64,000 nucleotides of DNA from Agrobacterium tumefaciens str. B6 (GCF_001541315.1 NZ_LMVK01000050.1:124001-188000), one strand, 5' to 3'; positions 8,831-18,474 are shown, counted from the stretch's first letter. A program made the numbers and translations. The notes: generated from the letters alone by a model not told the origin.

Positions 8831-10615
8831 ATGAATGAATTCACCACACGCCCTGAAATCCTTGGCACCTTCGGCGTTGTCACCTCGACGCACTGGATCG
8901 CATCGGCCGTTGGCATGGCGATCCTCGAAAAGGGCGGCAATGCTTTTGATGCCGCCGTGGCCACCGGTTTCGTCCTGCAGATTGTCGAGCCGCATTTGTG
9001 CGGCCCGGGCGGAGATATGCCCGCGGTGTTTTATTCCAAGCAGAAGGACAAGGTGGAAGTCATCGGCGCACAGGGCCCGGCCCCGAGTGGCGCCACGATT
9101 GAACACTACACTTCGGAAGGCCTGAAGCTGATCCCCGGCGACGGGCTGCTCGCAACCGTCATACCCGGCGCCTTCGACGGCTGGATGCTGATGCTGCGCG
9201 ACTATGGCACGATGAGCGTGCGCGAAGTGCTGGAACCCGCAATCTATTATGCCGAGCACGGGCATCCGACGTTGCCGCGTGTCTCCGCCACCATCAAGGG
9301 GCTGGCCGATTTCTTCGAGAAGGAATGGCCGACATCCCATGAGACATGGCTGCCGGGCGGCGCGGCACCCGAGCCTCACGCCAATTTCCGCAACCCGGTT
9401 CTCGCCGCCACCTATCAGCGGATCGTCACTGAAGCCGAAGCGCGCTCCGGCCGCGAAAACCAGATCGAGGCGGCGCGCGATGCGTTCTATCGGGGTTTCG
9501 TGGCGGAAGCCATCGACAGTTACGTAAAGACCGCAGAGGTGATGGATGCCAGCGGCGCAAGGCACAAGGGCGTGCTGACGGCGCAGGATATGGCGGACTG
9601 GAGCGCGACCGTCGAAGCGCCGCAGACGTTCGACTATCAAGACTGGACGATTGCCAAGACGCCCGCCTGGGGGCAGGGTCCGGTTCTCTTGCAATCGCTT
9701 GCGCTGCTGAAGGGCTTCGATATTGCGGCCATGGAGCCGTCCGGTCCCGATTTTATCCACACCATCGTCGAAGCCATGAAGCTCGCTTATGCCGATCGCG
9801 AGGTCTATTACGGCGACCCTGAATTCGGCCAGATACCGACTGAATATCTTCTCTCCGAAGGTTACAATGCCGGACGCCGCGCGCTGATCGGCAGCGAGGC
9901 GTCGCTGGAGCTGCGTCCGGGCACCGTGCCGGGTTACGAAAAGCAGGTGGATGCCACCATGGCGATGCTAGCCGAAATGAGCGGCACCGGCACCGTCTAC
10001 GAGCCGACCATGTCGCATCTGACGGAAAAGCGCGGTGACACGGTGCATATCGACGTCATCGACCGCTGGGGCAACATGGTTTCCACCACGCCTTCGGGCG
10101 GTTGGCTGCAATCCTCGCCCATCGTGCCGGGTCTCGGTTTCGCGCTCAATTCCCGCGCCCAGATGTTCTGGCTGAAAGAAGGACTGCCGACCTCACTTGC
10201 GCCGGGCAAGCGCCCGCGCACGACGCTGACGCCCTCGCTTGCGCTGCATCAGGGACGCCCCGCCATGGTCTTCGGTACGCCGGGCGGCGACCAGCAGGAC
10301 CAGTGGCAACTACCCTTCTTCCTGCGGTATGCCCATCACGGCAAGAACCTGCAGGCCGCGATAGATATGCCGCTGTTCCACACCGCGCATTTTCCGGGCT
10401 CGTTTTATCCGCGCACCAGCTCGCCGGGGGAAATCACCGTGGAAAGCACCGTGGGTGAAGCGACCTTACAGGAGCTTCGTCGTCGCGGACACCGTGTCAC
10501 GGTTGCCGATGCATGGTCCGTCGGGAGGCTCACCGCCGCGCGGCGGGATGCGGACGGCCTCTTGCGCGCCGCCGCAACGCCGCGGCTGATGCAGGCCTAT
10601 GCGGTAGGGCGGTAA
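8831..10615 (+). CDS. Gamma-glutamyltransferase family protein
   Basis: This 594-residue N-terminal-nucleophile hydrolase should cleave gamma-glutamyl bonds. Such enzymes cut themselves into two subunits before a threonine. Here the nucleophile is Thr404 in GDTVHIDV, followed by the GGW and P-x-x-x-P elements of the small subunit (SPIVPGLGFALN, GKRPRTTLTPSL). The large subunit begins with ILEKGGNAFDAAVA. No signal peptide is evident, so the enzyme is likely cytoplasmic, acting on peptides after import. It sits inside an importer operon, 5 bases before the ATPase gene, much as the peptidase gene iaaA precedes gsiABCD in E. coli. Close relatives include cephalosporin or glutaryl acylase-like proteins, so the exact substrate is open. 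Confidence 0.9.
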   Translation: MNEFTTRPEILGTFGVVTSTHWIASAVGMAILEKGGNAFDAAVATGFVLQIVEPHLCGPGGDMPAVFYSKQKDKVEVIGAQGPAPSGATIEHYTSEGLKLIPGDGLLATVIPGAFDGWMLMLRDYGTMSVREVLEPAIYYAEHGHPTLPRVSATIKGLADFFEKEWPTSHETWLPGGAAPEPHANFRNPVLAATYQRIVTEAEARSGRENQIEAARDAFYRGFVAEAIDSYVKTAEVMDASGARHKGVLTAQDMADWSATVEAPQTFDYQDWTIAKTPAWGQGPVLLQSLALLKGFDIAAMEPSGPDFIHTIVEAMKLAYADREVYYGDPEFGQIPTEYLLSEGYNAGRRALIGSEASLELRPGTVPGYEKQVDATMAMLAEMSGTGTVYEPTMSHLTEKRGDTVHIDVIDRWGNMVSTTPSGGWLQSSPIVPGLGFALNSRAQMFWLKEGLPTSLAPGKRPRTTLTPSLALHQGRPAMVFGTPGGDQQDQWQLPFFLRYAHHGKNLQAAIDMPLFHTAHFPGSFYPRTSSPGEITVESTVGEATLQELRRRGHRVTVADAWSVGRLTAARRDADGLLRAAATPRLMQAYAVGR

Positions 10616-10619
10616 GACC

Positions 10620-12431
10620 ATGGAGATAAAACCTGTCCTCTCCGTCCGGAACCTGACCACCTCCTTCCTCGTCGATGGCGCCTGGAAAAGCGTGGTGCGC
10701 AATGTGTCCTTCGATGTCGCGCCCGGTGAAACCGTCGCGATTGTCGGCGAATCCGGCTCCGGTAAATCCGTGACGTCGCTATCACTGATGCGCCTGCTTG
10801 CCCCAGCCTCCAGCCGGATAGAAGGGGAAGTCCTGCTCAACGGGCGCAATCTGCTGGTGCTTTCCGAAAAGGAGATGCGTGGCGTGCGCGGCAACGATAT
10901 CTCGATGATCTTTCAGGAGCCGATGACCTCGCTCAATCCGATCTTCACCATCGGCCGCCAGATTTCCGAAGTCCTCATCCGCCACAAGGGACTTTCGAAG
11001 CAGGAGGCGCGGGCGGAGACGGTGCGGCTTCTGGAAAAGGTCCGCATTCCCAACGCCTCCGGTCGTTTTGACGAATATCCGCATCAGTTTTCGGGCGGCA
11101 TGCGCCAGCGTGTGATGATTGCCATGGCGCTCGCCTCGCGGCCGAAACTGCTGATCGCCGACGAGCCGACGACAGCGCTCGACGTTACCATTCAGGGCCA
11201 GATCCTCGATCTCATCAAGCTGCTGCAGGAAGAGGAGGGCATGTCGGTGCTCTTCATCACCCATGACATGGGTGTGGTGGCCGAAATCGCTGACCGCACG
11301 ATCGTGATGTATCGCGGCGATGAAGTCGAGACCGGGCCGACGGAGGACATATTCCGGCGCGGCAAACATCCGTATACGCGGGCGCTGCTTTCGGCGGTGC
11401 CGAAGCTTGGTTCGATGCGTAACCGGCAATGGCCGACGCGTTTTCCGGTTCTCGACATGAAAACCGGCCTTTCGACCGAGCCGGAGGAGGTGGCCGAGAC
11501 GGTTGCAAGCGGCAAGACGCCGGTTCTGTCGGTCAAGAACCTTGTGACGCGCTTTCCCATCCGCTCCGGCCTGCTGGCGCGCCAGACGGGTGCGGTTCAC
11601 GCCGTCGAGAACGTTTCCTTCGATCTGTTTCAAGGAGAAACGCTGTCGCTGGTGGGTGAATCCGGTTGCGGAAAATCCCCCACCGGCCGTTCGATCATGC
11701 GTCTTGTTGAGCCGTCGTCCGGCGATGTGTCGCTCGACGGTTACGATGTGATGCGCCTCGATAACGTCGGCCTGCGCAACATGCGCAAATCGGTGCAGAT
11801 GATCTTTCAGGACCCGTTCTCGTCGCTCAATCCGCGCATGACGGTGGGCACGGCAATTTCCGAGCCCTTCATCAAGCACAGGCTGGGCAGCGCCAAGCAG
11901 GCCAAGGAAAAGACTGCCGATCTTCTCGAAAAGGTCGGCCTGTCCGCCGATATGGCCAACCGTTACCCGCACGAATTTTCGGGTGGTCAGCGCCAGCGCA
12001 TCGCGATTGCCCGGGCACTGGCCCTCGATCCGAAGGTCATCGTTGCCGATGAAAGCGTCTCGGCGCTCGATGTGTCTATCAAGGCGCAGGTCTGCAACCT
12101 GCTGCTCGACCTGCAGCAGAGCCTCAACCTCGCCTTCCTGTTCATCAGCCACGACATGGCGGTGGTGGAACGCGTCAGCCATCGTGTCGCGGTGATGTAT
12201 CTCGGCGAGATCGTCGAGATCGGGCCGCGCGCCGCCGTCTTCGACAATCCGCAACATGCCTATACGAAAAAGCTGATGGCGGCCGTTCCGGTGCCGGACC
12301 CGGCAAGACGCGGGATAAGGCGCGGCATATCCAATGACGAGCTGAAGAGCCCGATACGGGCAATGGGATATGAAACACCGACGCGAAACTACAGGACCGT
12401 ATCGCCCGGCCACATGGTGCAGGTAGCCTGA
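10620..12431 (+). CDS. ABC transporter ATPase with two fused domains (GsiA type)
   Basis: This 603-residue ATPase serves the importer encoded at 5403-8809. NBD1 has [16 protein letters not shown] and LLIADEP. NBD2 has [16 protein letters not shown] and VIVADES. Two positions in NBD2 are unusual: proline follows the Walker A GKS where threonine is normal, and serine replaces the proline after the Walker B glutamate. The catalytic Lys, Ser and Glu are still present, so activity is not excluded. Length and fusion match GsiA. The start ATG at 10620 overlaps nothing and lies 5 bases after the GGT stop. Confidence 0.92.
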   Translation: MEIKPVLSVRNLTTSFLVDGAWKSVVRNVSFDVAPGETVAIVGESGSGKSVTSLSLMRLLAPASSRIEGEVLLNGRNLLVLSEKEMRGVRGNDISMIFQEPMTSLNPIFTIGRQISEVLIRHKGLSKQEARAETVRLLEKVRIPNASGRFDEYPHQFSGGMRQRVMIAMALASRPKLLIADEPTTALDVTIQGQILDLIKLLQEEEGMSVLFITHDMGVVAEIADRTIVMYRGDEVETGPTEDIFRRGKHPYTRALLSAVPKLGSMRNRQWPTRFPVLDMKTGLSTEPEEVAETVASGKTPVLSVKNLVTRFPIRSGLLARQTGAVHAVENVSFDLFQGETLSLVGESGCGKSPTGRSIMRLVEPSSGDVSLDGYDVMRLDNVGLRNMRKSVQMIFQDPFSSLNPRMTVGTAISEPFIKHRLGSAKQAKEKTADLLEKVGLSADMANRYPHEFSGGQRQRIAIARALALDPKVIVADESVSALDVSIKAQVCNLLLDLQQSLNLAFLFISHDMAVVERVSHRVAVMYLGEIVEIGPRAAVFDNPQHAYTKKLMAAVPVPDPARRGIRRGISNDELKSPIRAMGYETPTRNYRTVSPGHMVQVA

Positions 12432-12471
12432 GACGATTACGGCCGCCCGAAATGTTTCGAAGAGGAAACGG

Positions 12472-13281
12472 TTATGAGGGGTTTTTGGGCGAAACGCCGC
12501 GCAGATGCTCCGTGAGATAGGCATGGGTCGCGGCATTGGCGACGATCAGCGTTCCGGTCTTCTCATAGAACTCCGGTCCGCGACCCCACCAGTCGGTCAC
12601 AATGCCGCCGGCCTCCTGAACAAGAAGAATGCCGGCTGCCGTGTCGACGAATCCCGTCTCCTCGTAATAGCCCGTGAGCCTTCCGCAGGCGACATAAGCG
12701 CAGGAATTGGCGGCGCTGCCGACAACACGAACCGCGCCGATGGGCGCGCGAATGGCGTCGAGGCGCTGATAGGCACCGGGATAAAGCTGGAGATTGGGCG
12801 TGGGCAGGCCGGTGCCGACGCACATGAGCGCGACATCGGTGCTGGCATTGACCCGCAGGCGCTGGCCATTGAGATAGGCGCCGTCTCCCTTGATCGTGGC
12901 GAACATCTCGTCGGAAACGGGATTATAGACCAGCCCGCAGATCGTTTCATTGCCGCGGCGAAGCGCAATGGTGATGGTATAGTGCTGGCCGAAGAGGAAA
13001 TTGGTGGTGCCATCGATGGGATCGACCAGCCAGCGATGATCCTGATCCGCCCCTTCGACAGGCGCGAATTCCTCGCCGGTCAGTCCCCAAGGATATTGTC
13101 CGAGCAGGCGCTCACGGATCAGTGTCTCTGAATCCCGGTCCGCATCGGAAACGAAATCCCCCGGTCCCTTGACGCCGATCTCGATGTCGCGGAAGCGCCT
13201 GAAATGTTCGAGCGTCAATGCGCCGGCTTCGCGGGCGGTGGCGACCATATGATCGAGGATGGTGCTGTAATTGACTGTCAT
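12472..13281 (-). CDS. Inositol monophosphatase-family phosphatase
   Basis: This 269-residue Mg2+/Li+-sensitive phosphatase should remove phosphate from a small polyol or sugar phosphate. Motifs are complete: DADRDSE (47-52), Glu70/71, WLVDPIDGTTNF (Asp87, Asp90) and VDTAAG (Asp213). It is the last gene of the operon that starts with the binding protein at 18018. Its start overlaps the stop of the phosphodiesterase gene by 4 bases (ATGA). This pairing recalls accG next to accF on agrocinopine Ti plasmids, where a similar phosphatase acts after the phosphodiesterase. CysQ-like or SuhB-like function is possible but less suited to the context. Confidence 0.88.
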   Translation of the reverse strand: MTVNYSTILDHMVATAREAGALTLEHFRRFRDIEIGVKGPGDFVSDADRDSETLIRERLLGQYPWGLTGEEFAPVEGADQDHRWLVDPIDGTTNFLFGQHYTITIALRRGNETICGLVYNPVSDEMFATIKGDGAYLNGQRLRVNASTDVALMCVGTGLPTPNLQLYPGAYQRLDAIRAPIGAVRVVGSAANSCAYVACGRLTGYYEETGFVDTAAGILLVQEAGGIVTDWWGRGPEFYEKTGTLIVANAATHAYLTEHLRGVSPKNPS

Positions 13282-14114
13282 CGGCTGAAAACCTCGGTGA
13301 GCCCTTCCGGATCATCGGTGGTGATCTGGTCCACCTTAAGCCGCAAGAGGCGCTCGACCTGTTCGATGGATTGCGGCGTGACGCTGTTGATTGTCCAGGC
13401 GTCGACCCTGCGGCCGGCGGCGTGGATGGGGGCGATGATATCGACACCGGCATCCTCGGCAGCAAGTACGATCGCGTAGTCGAGATAGATCATCCCGGCA
13501 TCGGGCGCGGTGGCGAGAGCGTCTTCGATGAAACGCAGATAGTTTCCGCTTGCCTTCAGTTGAGCAAGCGTGCCGCGAAGGCAGGGGTCATATCCGGTGC
13601 GAAGTCCCGGCGCCGAGCCGACCAGCATGGCGATGGCGTCGAAATCGCCGCCGGACAGGATCACCGAGCTTGCTATGGGCGAAACGCTTGCTCCGAAACC
13701 GGCGACCACCTGCGGGGTCAGCGCCTGCAGGTCCTCCTTGAAATCGAGCTGCAACAGGGCGTCGGGATGCACGGTCTCGTGGGCGAGCATGGCGCAGAGG
13801 TCTTCGAGCAACATCACCTTCGAAGCGATTGGCTGGCCGCCATTGTCGCGCAGGTGAAGCTGACGCAGCGCAGCGGCGGATGTGTCGCGCACTCGGCCGG
13901 TGCCGGTGGTTTCCCGTTCCAGCGTCCGGTCATGCAAAACGGCGCAGCCGTGATCGGCATGAATGACCAGATCGACCTCGATGCTCGCACCAAGGCGCAT
14001 CGCCTCGATGATGCGTTCGCCGGTAAAGACCGGATCGCTAGCGTTTCGGCGGGCGCGATGCCATTTGAGCCAGGTCCTGTGGCCGTCGCGTTCGATAAGG
14101 ATCGGCTGGTTCAT
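13278..14114 (-). CDS. Glycerophosphodiester phosphodiesterase-family protein
   Basis: This 278-residue TIM-barrel phosphodiesterase has its active-site pattern present: His19-Arg20 (WHRA), Glu46 and Asp48 (IEVDLV) and His61-Asp62 (LHDRTLERETTG). The usual PEN segment after the first histidine is altered to a DPVFTGER stretch. No signal peptide is visible, so it should act in the cytoplasm on an imported diester. The start ATG at 14114 is one base past the ATPase stop. A longer frame reaching 14273 would overlap the ATPase gene and is rejected. The downstream phosphatase would take the phosphorylated product, as AccF and AccG do for agrocinopines. Confidence 0.88.
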   Translation of the reverse strand: MNQPILIERDGHRTWLKWHRARRNASDPVFTGERIIEAMRLGASIEVDLVIHADHGCAVLHDRTLERETTGTGRVRDTSAAALRQLHLRDNGGQPIASKVMLLEDLCAMLAHETVHPDALLQLDFKEDLQALTPQVVAGFGASVSPIASSVILSGGDFDAIAMLVGSAPGLRTGYDPCLRGTLAQLKASGNYLRFIEDALATAPDAGMIYLDYAIVLAAEDAGVDIIAPIHAAGRRVDAWTINSVTPQSIEQVERLLRLKVDQITTDDPEGLTEVFSR

Positions 14115-14115
14115 G

Positions 14116-15150
14116 TCAGCTCCGATAGATTGGGCGGTTGTCGCGATAGGCCGTGACTGCACGGGGTGAAATTTGTACGCCCTGTCCCGCCCGGAACATA
14201 TCCAGATGGGCGACCATGGATTTGATCCTTGTACCATCGGCGAGATCAAGGTCGACAAGGCCGTGGGTGCCATAATCCGTCACCCGGTGTACGTGCGCTT
14301 CCGGCGTTTCGGAAATCGTCAGATCGATGGCTTCCGGGCGGACGGCGAGAATGGCCGGACCATCGGAGACGGGAAGCGGAAGGGTGAAATCCGCGTGCAT
14401 GAAGTTTCCGTCTGAGACCGCGCCCTCTATCAGGTTCATGGTGCCGATGAAGCCGGCGACGAAAGGGGTCTGCGGTTCGCGGTAGATGATATTCGGCCGG
14501 TCGATCTGTTCGGTCTTGCCATTTGCCATCACGACGATGCGGTCGGCCATGGAAAGGGCCTCGTCCTGCCCGTGGGTGACGAACAGCGTGGTGATGCCGA
14601 GACGCTGCTGGATATCACGCACTTCCTCCCGCAACCGCTCGCGCAGATGCTGATCGAGGCTGGCGAAGGGTTCGTCGAGCAGCAGGATTTTCGGTTCGAT
14701 AACCAGCGAGCGGGCAAGCGCCACGCGCTGCTGCTGGCCACCGGAGAGCTGGCTGGTGGCGCGCTCGCCATAACCGGAAAGCCCGACGAGCTCGAGCACG
14801 GCCTCTACTTTCTCTTTGATCACGGCAGCCGGCATGTGGCGCAGCTTGAGGCCGAAAGCGAGGTTTTTGAAGACGTTCATGTGGCTCCAGAGCGCGTGGC
14901 TCTGGAACACCATGCCGGTCGGCCGCCGCTCCGGTGGCAGGTGGGTCACATCTTCGCCATCGATGGTAATCTGCCCGCCCGTCGGCTGCTCGAAACCGCC
15001 GACCATGCGCAGCAGCGTCGATTTGCCCGAACCGGAAGGCCCGAGAAGGCAAACGAGCTCGCCATCGGCGACATCGAGCGAGAAACTGTCGACTGCCTTG
15101 GTGCCGCCGGTATAGGTTTTCGAGATCTCGCGGATGTGAAGTACGGACAT
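14116..15150 (-). CDS. ABC transporter ATPase, PotA/FbpC/UgpC-like
   Basis: This 344-residue ATPase is the motor of a spermidine/iron/2-aminoethylphosphonate-type importer. Walker A is GPSGSGKST near residue 40, signature LSGGQQQR, Walker B ILLLDEP and switch His in [12 protein letters not shown]-terminal TOBE domain (about 250-344) carries substrate-linked regulation in this family ([11 protein letters not shown]). It is followed one base later by the phosphodiesterase gene and preceded closely by both permeases. Confidence 0.92.
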   Translation of the reverse strand: MSVLHIREISKTYTGGTKAVDSFSLDVADGELVCLLGPSGSGKSTLLRMVGGFEQPTGGQITIDGEDVTHLPPERRPTGMVFQSHALWSHMNVFKNLAFGLKLRHMPAAVIKEKVEAVLELVGLSGYGERATSQLSGGQQQRVALARSLVIEPKILLLDEPFASLDQHLRERLREEVRDIQQRLGITTLFVTHGQDEALSMADRIVVMANGKTEQIDRPNIIYREPQTPFVAGFIGTMNLIEGAVSDGNFMHADFTLPLPVSDGPAILAVRPEAIDLTISETPEAHVHRVTDYGTHGLVDLDLADGTRIKSMVAHLDMFRAGQGVQISPRAVTAYRDNRPIYRS

Positions 15151-15159
15151 GATGATTTC

Positions 15160-15984
15160 CTAACCGCCGAAACCGCGGGCGAATGCACCGCCACCGATGA
15201 CGCGGCGGGCGAACATGAGGGCAATGAAGGACGGCACCCAGAGCAGGACGGACAGAACCGCGCCGTACTGGATGACCATCTGGTTGTTGATATAGCTGAT
15301 CATCAGCACCGGCATCGTGCGGATGCCCGGCGCACCGATGAGCCATGCGCCTTCGGTCTCATAAAAAGTGCCAACGAAGCTGAGCAAAACGGCGGCGGCG
15401 ATGGTCGGTCCCGCCTGCGGCAGGGTAATCGACCAGAAGACCCGGAGCGGACTGGCGCCGACATCACGGGCCGCCTCTTCCATGCGTCGGTCGACGGCCT
15501 GGAAGGCCGCCACGGGAATCCAGATCATGAACATCAGCGTGCCGACGAGCTGGATGAGAACAACGCCCCAGAAGGTGCCGATGAGGTTAAGCTGCAGGAA
15601 AATGGCGGCAATCGCTACCAGAAGCCCGAATTTCGGGAAGGCGTGGCCGGCCAGGAAGGAGAAGAACAGCAGGTTGCGACCGGGAAAGCTCATGCGCGCA
15701 AAGGCATAGGCGGCGGGAAGGCAGATCAGCGCCGAAAGCAATGTCACCACCGTCGTCAGCCGCAGGCTCAGCATCAGCGCGTTCCACACGTCGGCGCGGC
15801 CGAGCGTCTGGCCCCAGAAACGGAAACCGAACTGCTGGGGAATGACGTTGGGAAATCGCCAGACCTCGGTGAATGCCAAGGTGCCCACCACAAACAGAGG
15901 CCCGACGATGGCGATAGTGAGAAGGGTTGCAAAAAAGATGCCGGGCCAGTCCAAGCGGGTGCGGGCCCGCGTCAGCGTCGTCAT
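15160..15984 (-). CDS. ABC transporter permease, PotC/FbpB-second-half type
   Basis: This 274-residue permease has about six membrane helices and the EAA loop AFQAVDRRMEEAARDVGASPLRVFWSITLPQ. The N-terminus is a short basic cytoplasmic tail before the first helix (IFFATLLTIAIVGPLFVVG). It pairs with the permease encoded immediately upstream, one base away, and shares the ATPase just downstream. Confidence 0.92.
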   Translation of the reverse strand: MTTLTRARTRLDWPGIFFATLLTIAIVGPLFVVGTLAFTEVWRFPNVIPQQFGFRFWGQTLGRADVWNALMLSLRLTTVVTLLSALICLPAAYAFARMSFPGRNLLFFSFLAGHAFPKFGLLVAIAAIFLQLNLIGTFWGVVLIQLVGTLMFMIWIPVAAFQAVDRRMEEAARDVGASPLRVFWSITLPQAGPTIAAAVLLSFVGTFYETEGAWLIGAPGIRTMPVLMISYINNQMVIQYGAVLSVLLWVPSFIALMFARRVIGGGAFARGFGG

Positions 15985-15985
15985 G

Positions 15986-16870
15986 TCATTTCCCCTGGTT
16001 GCGCGCGACCGAACGCACGTAGAACAGGCCGAAAGCGATGCAGAAACCGAAAGCGATGACGGCCTGGGTCATGGCGCCGATGGGGTCCTGCACTTCGCGC
16101 AGCGTGCGCTGCATGAAAGGGCCGAGCATTTCCGGAGAGGCCGGGCCCAGGAGATAGGGCAGGGTGAAGGAAGAAAAAATGCCCAGCACCGAAAAGGAAA
16201 GCGCCACGAGAATGGAATTGGAAATGCGCGGCAGGATGATGTGCCAGAAGACCTGCAGCGCGTTTGCGCCGACATCCCGCGCCGCCTCCACCGACTGGTT
16301 GGCGACGCTGCCGAGGCCCGCGAGCAGGATGAGAACCGTCAGCGGAATATTGTCCCAGACAAGACCGATGACCGGCCCCCAGGGCGTGAGATAGGGCGTG
16401 CGGATTTTCGGCAGGTCGACCGCATTGAGCAAGATGTCCACCATGCCGTTGGGGCCCAGAACGCGGATGAAGGCGAAGGCGAGGATGATGGAGGGCACGA
16501 ACATCGGAAAGATGGCAAGCGCCTGCACATAAGCCGAAAGACGACCTTGCGAAAAGCGAAGGTAAAGCGCGATCGGCAGGCAGATGACCAGCAGGAGGAC
16601 GGCGCAGACCATCGTCGTCCACAATGTCACGGCAAGATTGTCGAGGCTGTAGCGGTCTGAGAAGAAGAAGCCGTAGCTTGAAAGGTCGAAACTCGTTTCA
16701 CCATCGGTTCCGGTGCGCCACACGGTGCGGCCGATGGCGTTGATGGCAGGCCAGATGACGAGCCAGATCATCAGGAACACGGGAATGGCGACGAGCAGGA
16801 GGCCGATGGGCCTCCTGCCTGCTGTATTGTCAATGAGCGGGCGAACCGCTCCCTCTGCGAACTCGGTCAC
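15986..16870 (-). CDS. ABC transporter permease, PotB type
   Basis: This 294-residue permease has the first helix at about 18-38 (PIGLLLVAIPVFLMIWLVIW), a periplasmic stretch, then five more helices. The EAA loop is QSVEAARDVGANALQVFWHIILPR. Its ATG overlaps the stop of the binding-protein gene by 4 bases, implying coupled translation of receptor and permease. Confidence 0.92.
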   Translation of the reverse strand: MTEFAEGAVRPLIDNTAGRRPIGLLLVAIPVFLMIWLVIWPAINAIGRTVWRTGTDGETSFDLSSYGFFFSDRYSLDNLAVTLWTTMVCAVLLLVICLPIALYLRFSQGRLSAYVQALAIFPMFVPSIILAFAFIRVLGPNGMVDILLNAVDLPKIRTPYLTPWGPVIGLVWDNIPLTVLILLAGLGSVANQSVEAARDVGANALQVFWHIILPRISNSILVALSFSVLGIFSSFTLPYLLGPASPEMLGPFMQRTLREVQDPIGAMTQAVIAFGFCIAFGLFYVRSVARNQGK

Positions 16871-18018
16871 GACTTGCGGTTAACGTTGGGAGCGACGTTG
16901 CGATACCAGCCATCATTGATGGCGGTTTCCCATTTACCGGCCGGGAAGGTCGGAATGGTCTGCGGAATGATGTCGGCGAAACGCTTGCGCAGGTCGGCCG
17001 ACACATGGTCCCAGGAAACGCCGGGGAAGCCGCCCAGCTCGTTGAGGATCGCCCCCTGAACTTCTTCGGACAACACAAAATTGGCAAGCTTCAGGGCAGC
17101 ATCACGATTGGCGCCGTTGGCAAGCACCACGGCGCGCGAGAAATCACCGCAGAGCGCCAGATCCTGAAGCTGGACGAGGCCGGTTTCCTTCGGCAGAACG
17201 CCCTGATCGATGGCCTTCAGCACCTGATCGGACCAGACGGGGGTCATGGTGACGACGCCTTGGGAAAGAAGCTGCAGCGACTGCGTGTTGCCGGAGGAGT
17301 ATGCGCCCTTGTCATAGAGCGACGGGGCGATATCACTCAGCAGCGCCCATGCCTTGCCCAGAGCCTTGTCACCGGCTTCCTGGGTGTAATTGTCAACCGT
17401 GAAGGCCTTGGGATCGAGACCGTTCGCCTGATGGATGGCGCGGCGGACGAAGTTGCCGCCGGAGCCGCCCTTGTCGGGACGGTTATAAACGAACTGGCCG
17501 GGATTTGCCTTGATCCACTTGACGAGTTCATCCCAGGTCTTCGGTGCATCCGCCGGCTTGAGGTTGCTGGCGTCATAGGCGAGCAGAACCTGGCTGCCGC
17601 GATAGGGCAGGCTGTATTCGCTGCGGATGGCAAGCGGGTTGACGCGCGAATAATTGGACAGGCCGGCTTTCGCCATGTTCACGTAGATGCCGGCATCGAT
17701 GGCGCCGGTGGGAAGCAGCGGATCGGCCGTTTCGAAATAATCGGCCTGCGGATCGGTGCCCGTCTGCTTTGCGGCGATGGCGCGCTCGCCGATGGCCATG
17801 ATGCCGGCGCTGTCGCCGGCATCGACGAGGTTGAGCTTCAGGCCGGGATTGGCGGCTTCAAAAGCGGGCTTGATCGTATTGGACCAGAAATCGAGGATAT
17901 TCGTATCCGAACTGGTGTACCAGTCGATCGTGCCCGGAGCAGCGAAGCTCATGCGCGGTGCAAGGGCGAGGCCGGCGGCGGCGCCTGCGGCGGACATCAT
18001 AAAGGTGCGGCGTTTCAT
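16867..18018 (-). CDS. Periplasmic solute-binding protein of the phosphodiesterase operon (Tat-type signal)
   Basis: This 383-residue extracellular solute-binding protein belongs to the iron/polyamine/phosphonate-like cluster. It begins MKRRTFMMSAAGAAAGLALA, a twin-arginine style signal ending near SFAAPG. The mature start is TIDWYTSSDTN, typical of FbpA/PotD-like receptors. It is the first gene of a six-gene minus-strand operon encoding receptor, two permeases, ATPase, phosphodiesterase and phosphatase. The two enzymes argue that the ligand is a phosphodiester such as a glycerophospho-polyol or a sugar-phosphodiester opine; this is inference. Confidence 0.9.
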   Translation of the reverse strand: MKRRTFMMSAAGAAAGLALAPRMSFAAPGTIDWYTSSDTNILDFWSNTIKPAFEAANPGLKLNLVDAGDSAGIMAIGERAIAAKQTGTDPQADYFETADPLLPTGAIDAGIYVNMAKAGLSNYSRVNPLAIRSEYSLPYRGSQVLLAYDASNLKPADAPKTWDELVKWIKANPGQFVYNRPDKGGSGGNFVRRAIHQANGLDPKAFTVDNYTQEAGDKALGKAWALLSDIAPSLYDKGAYSSGNTQSLQLLSQGVVTMTPVWSDQVLKAIDQGVLPKETGLVQLQDLALCGDFSRAVVLANGANRDAALKLANFVLSEEVQGAILNELGGFPGVSWDHVSADLRKRFADIIPQTIPTFPAGKWETAINDGWYRNVAPNVNRKS

Positions 18019-18291
18019 CTATGTCTCCGATGTTTTCGGCGCGAGTGGAACTCTGAGCGCTGAGGCTTGAGAGATGGACGGGAAAGGCTCTGGCCATCAG
18101 TTGCACAGCCGTGCATTTTTTGAACGGACCGGCGGCGGTTCTAATGTCTTTCCATAACGCTTTCGTGACGGTTGATGCCGGCCGGTCTTGCCGCCCTCTG
18201 TGCCCACGGGTGATCCGAAGGCGCAGGGGGCTCTACCAAAGCGGTTTCCGGGCAGATAGGATGACCGCGATAATTAGGAGGGAGGGGAGCG

Positions 18292-18474
18292 ATGATCGCA
18301 GCCTATATTGACGAATTCATCATGTTTTGCGCCGGCCTGTGGATGACATGTGTCGGCTTTGGTTATCTGCCGCTGTCAAAAAACACGGCTAGTCAGCCGC
18401 CGGTTGTTCGTCATTTCAGATGGATGGGGCCGCTGCTGATCGTCATCGCTGCTGTTCTGGCCGTGGCCAGCTGA
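18292..18474 (+). CDS. Small two-helix membrane protein, unknown function
   Basis: This 60-residue frame is supported by an unusually strong ribosome site (TTAGGAGGGAGGGGAGCG) 5 or more bases before ATG 18292. It shows two hydrophobic stretches, about residues 6-28 and 45-60, joined by a short polar loop. No family was recognised. It is monocistronic, and its end is followed by the terminator of the convergent CsbD gene. Confidence 0.6.
   Translation: MIAAYIDEFIMFCAGLWMTCVGFGYLPLSKNTASQPPVVRHFRWMGPLLIVIAAVLAVAS

Noticed and set aside
14115..14273. N-terminal extension of the phosphodiesterase into the ATPase gene
   Set aside because: The added residues resemble no phosphodiesterase; ATG 14114 gives a compact operon joint.
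14572..16059. Open frame of 495 codons on the plus strand opposite the ATPase and permease genes
   Set aside because: It spans two real genes on the other strand and shows only low-complexity charged residues.
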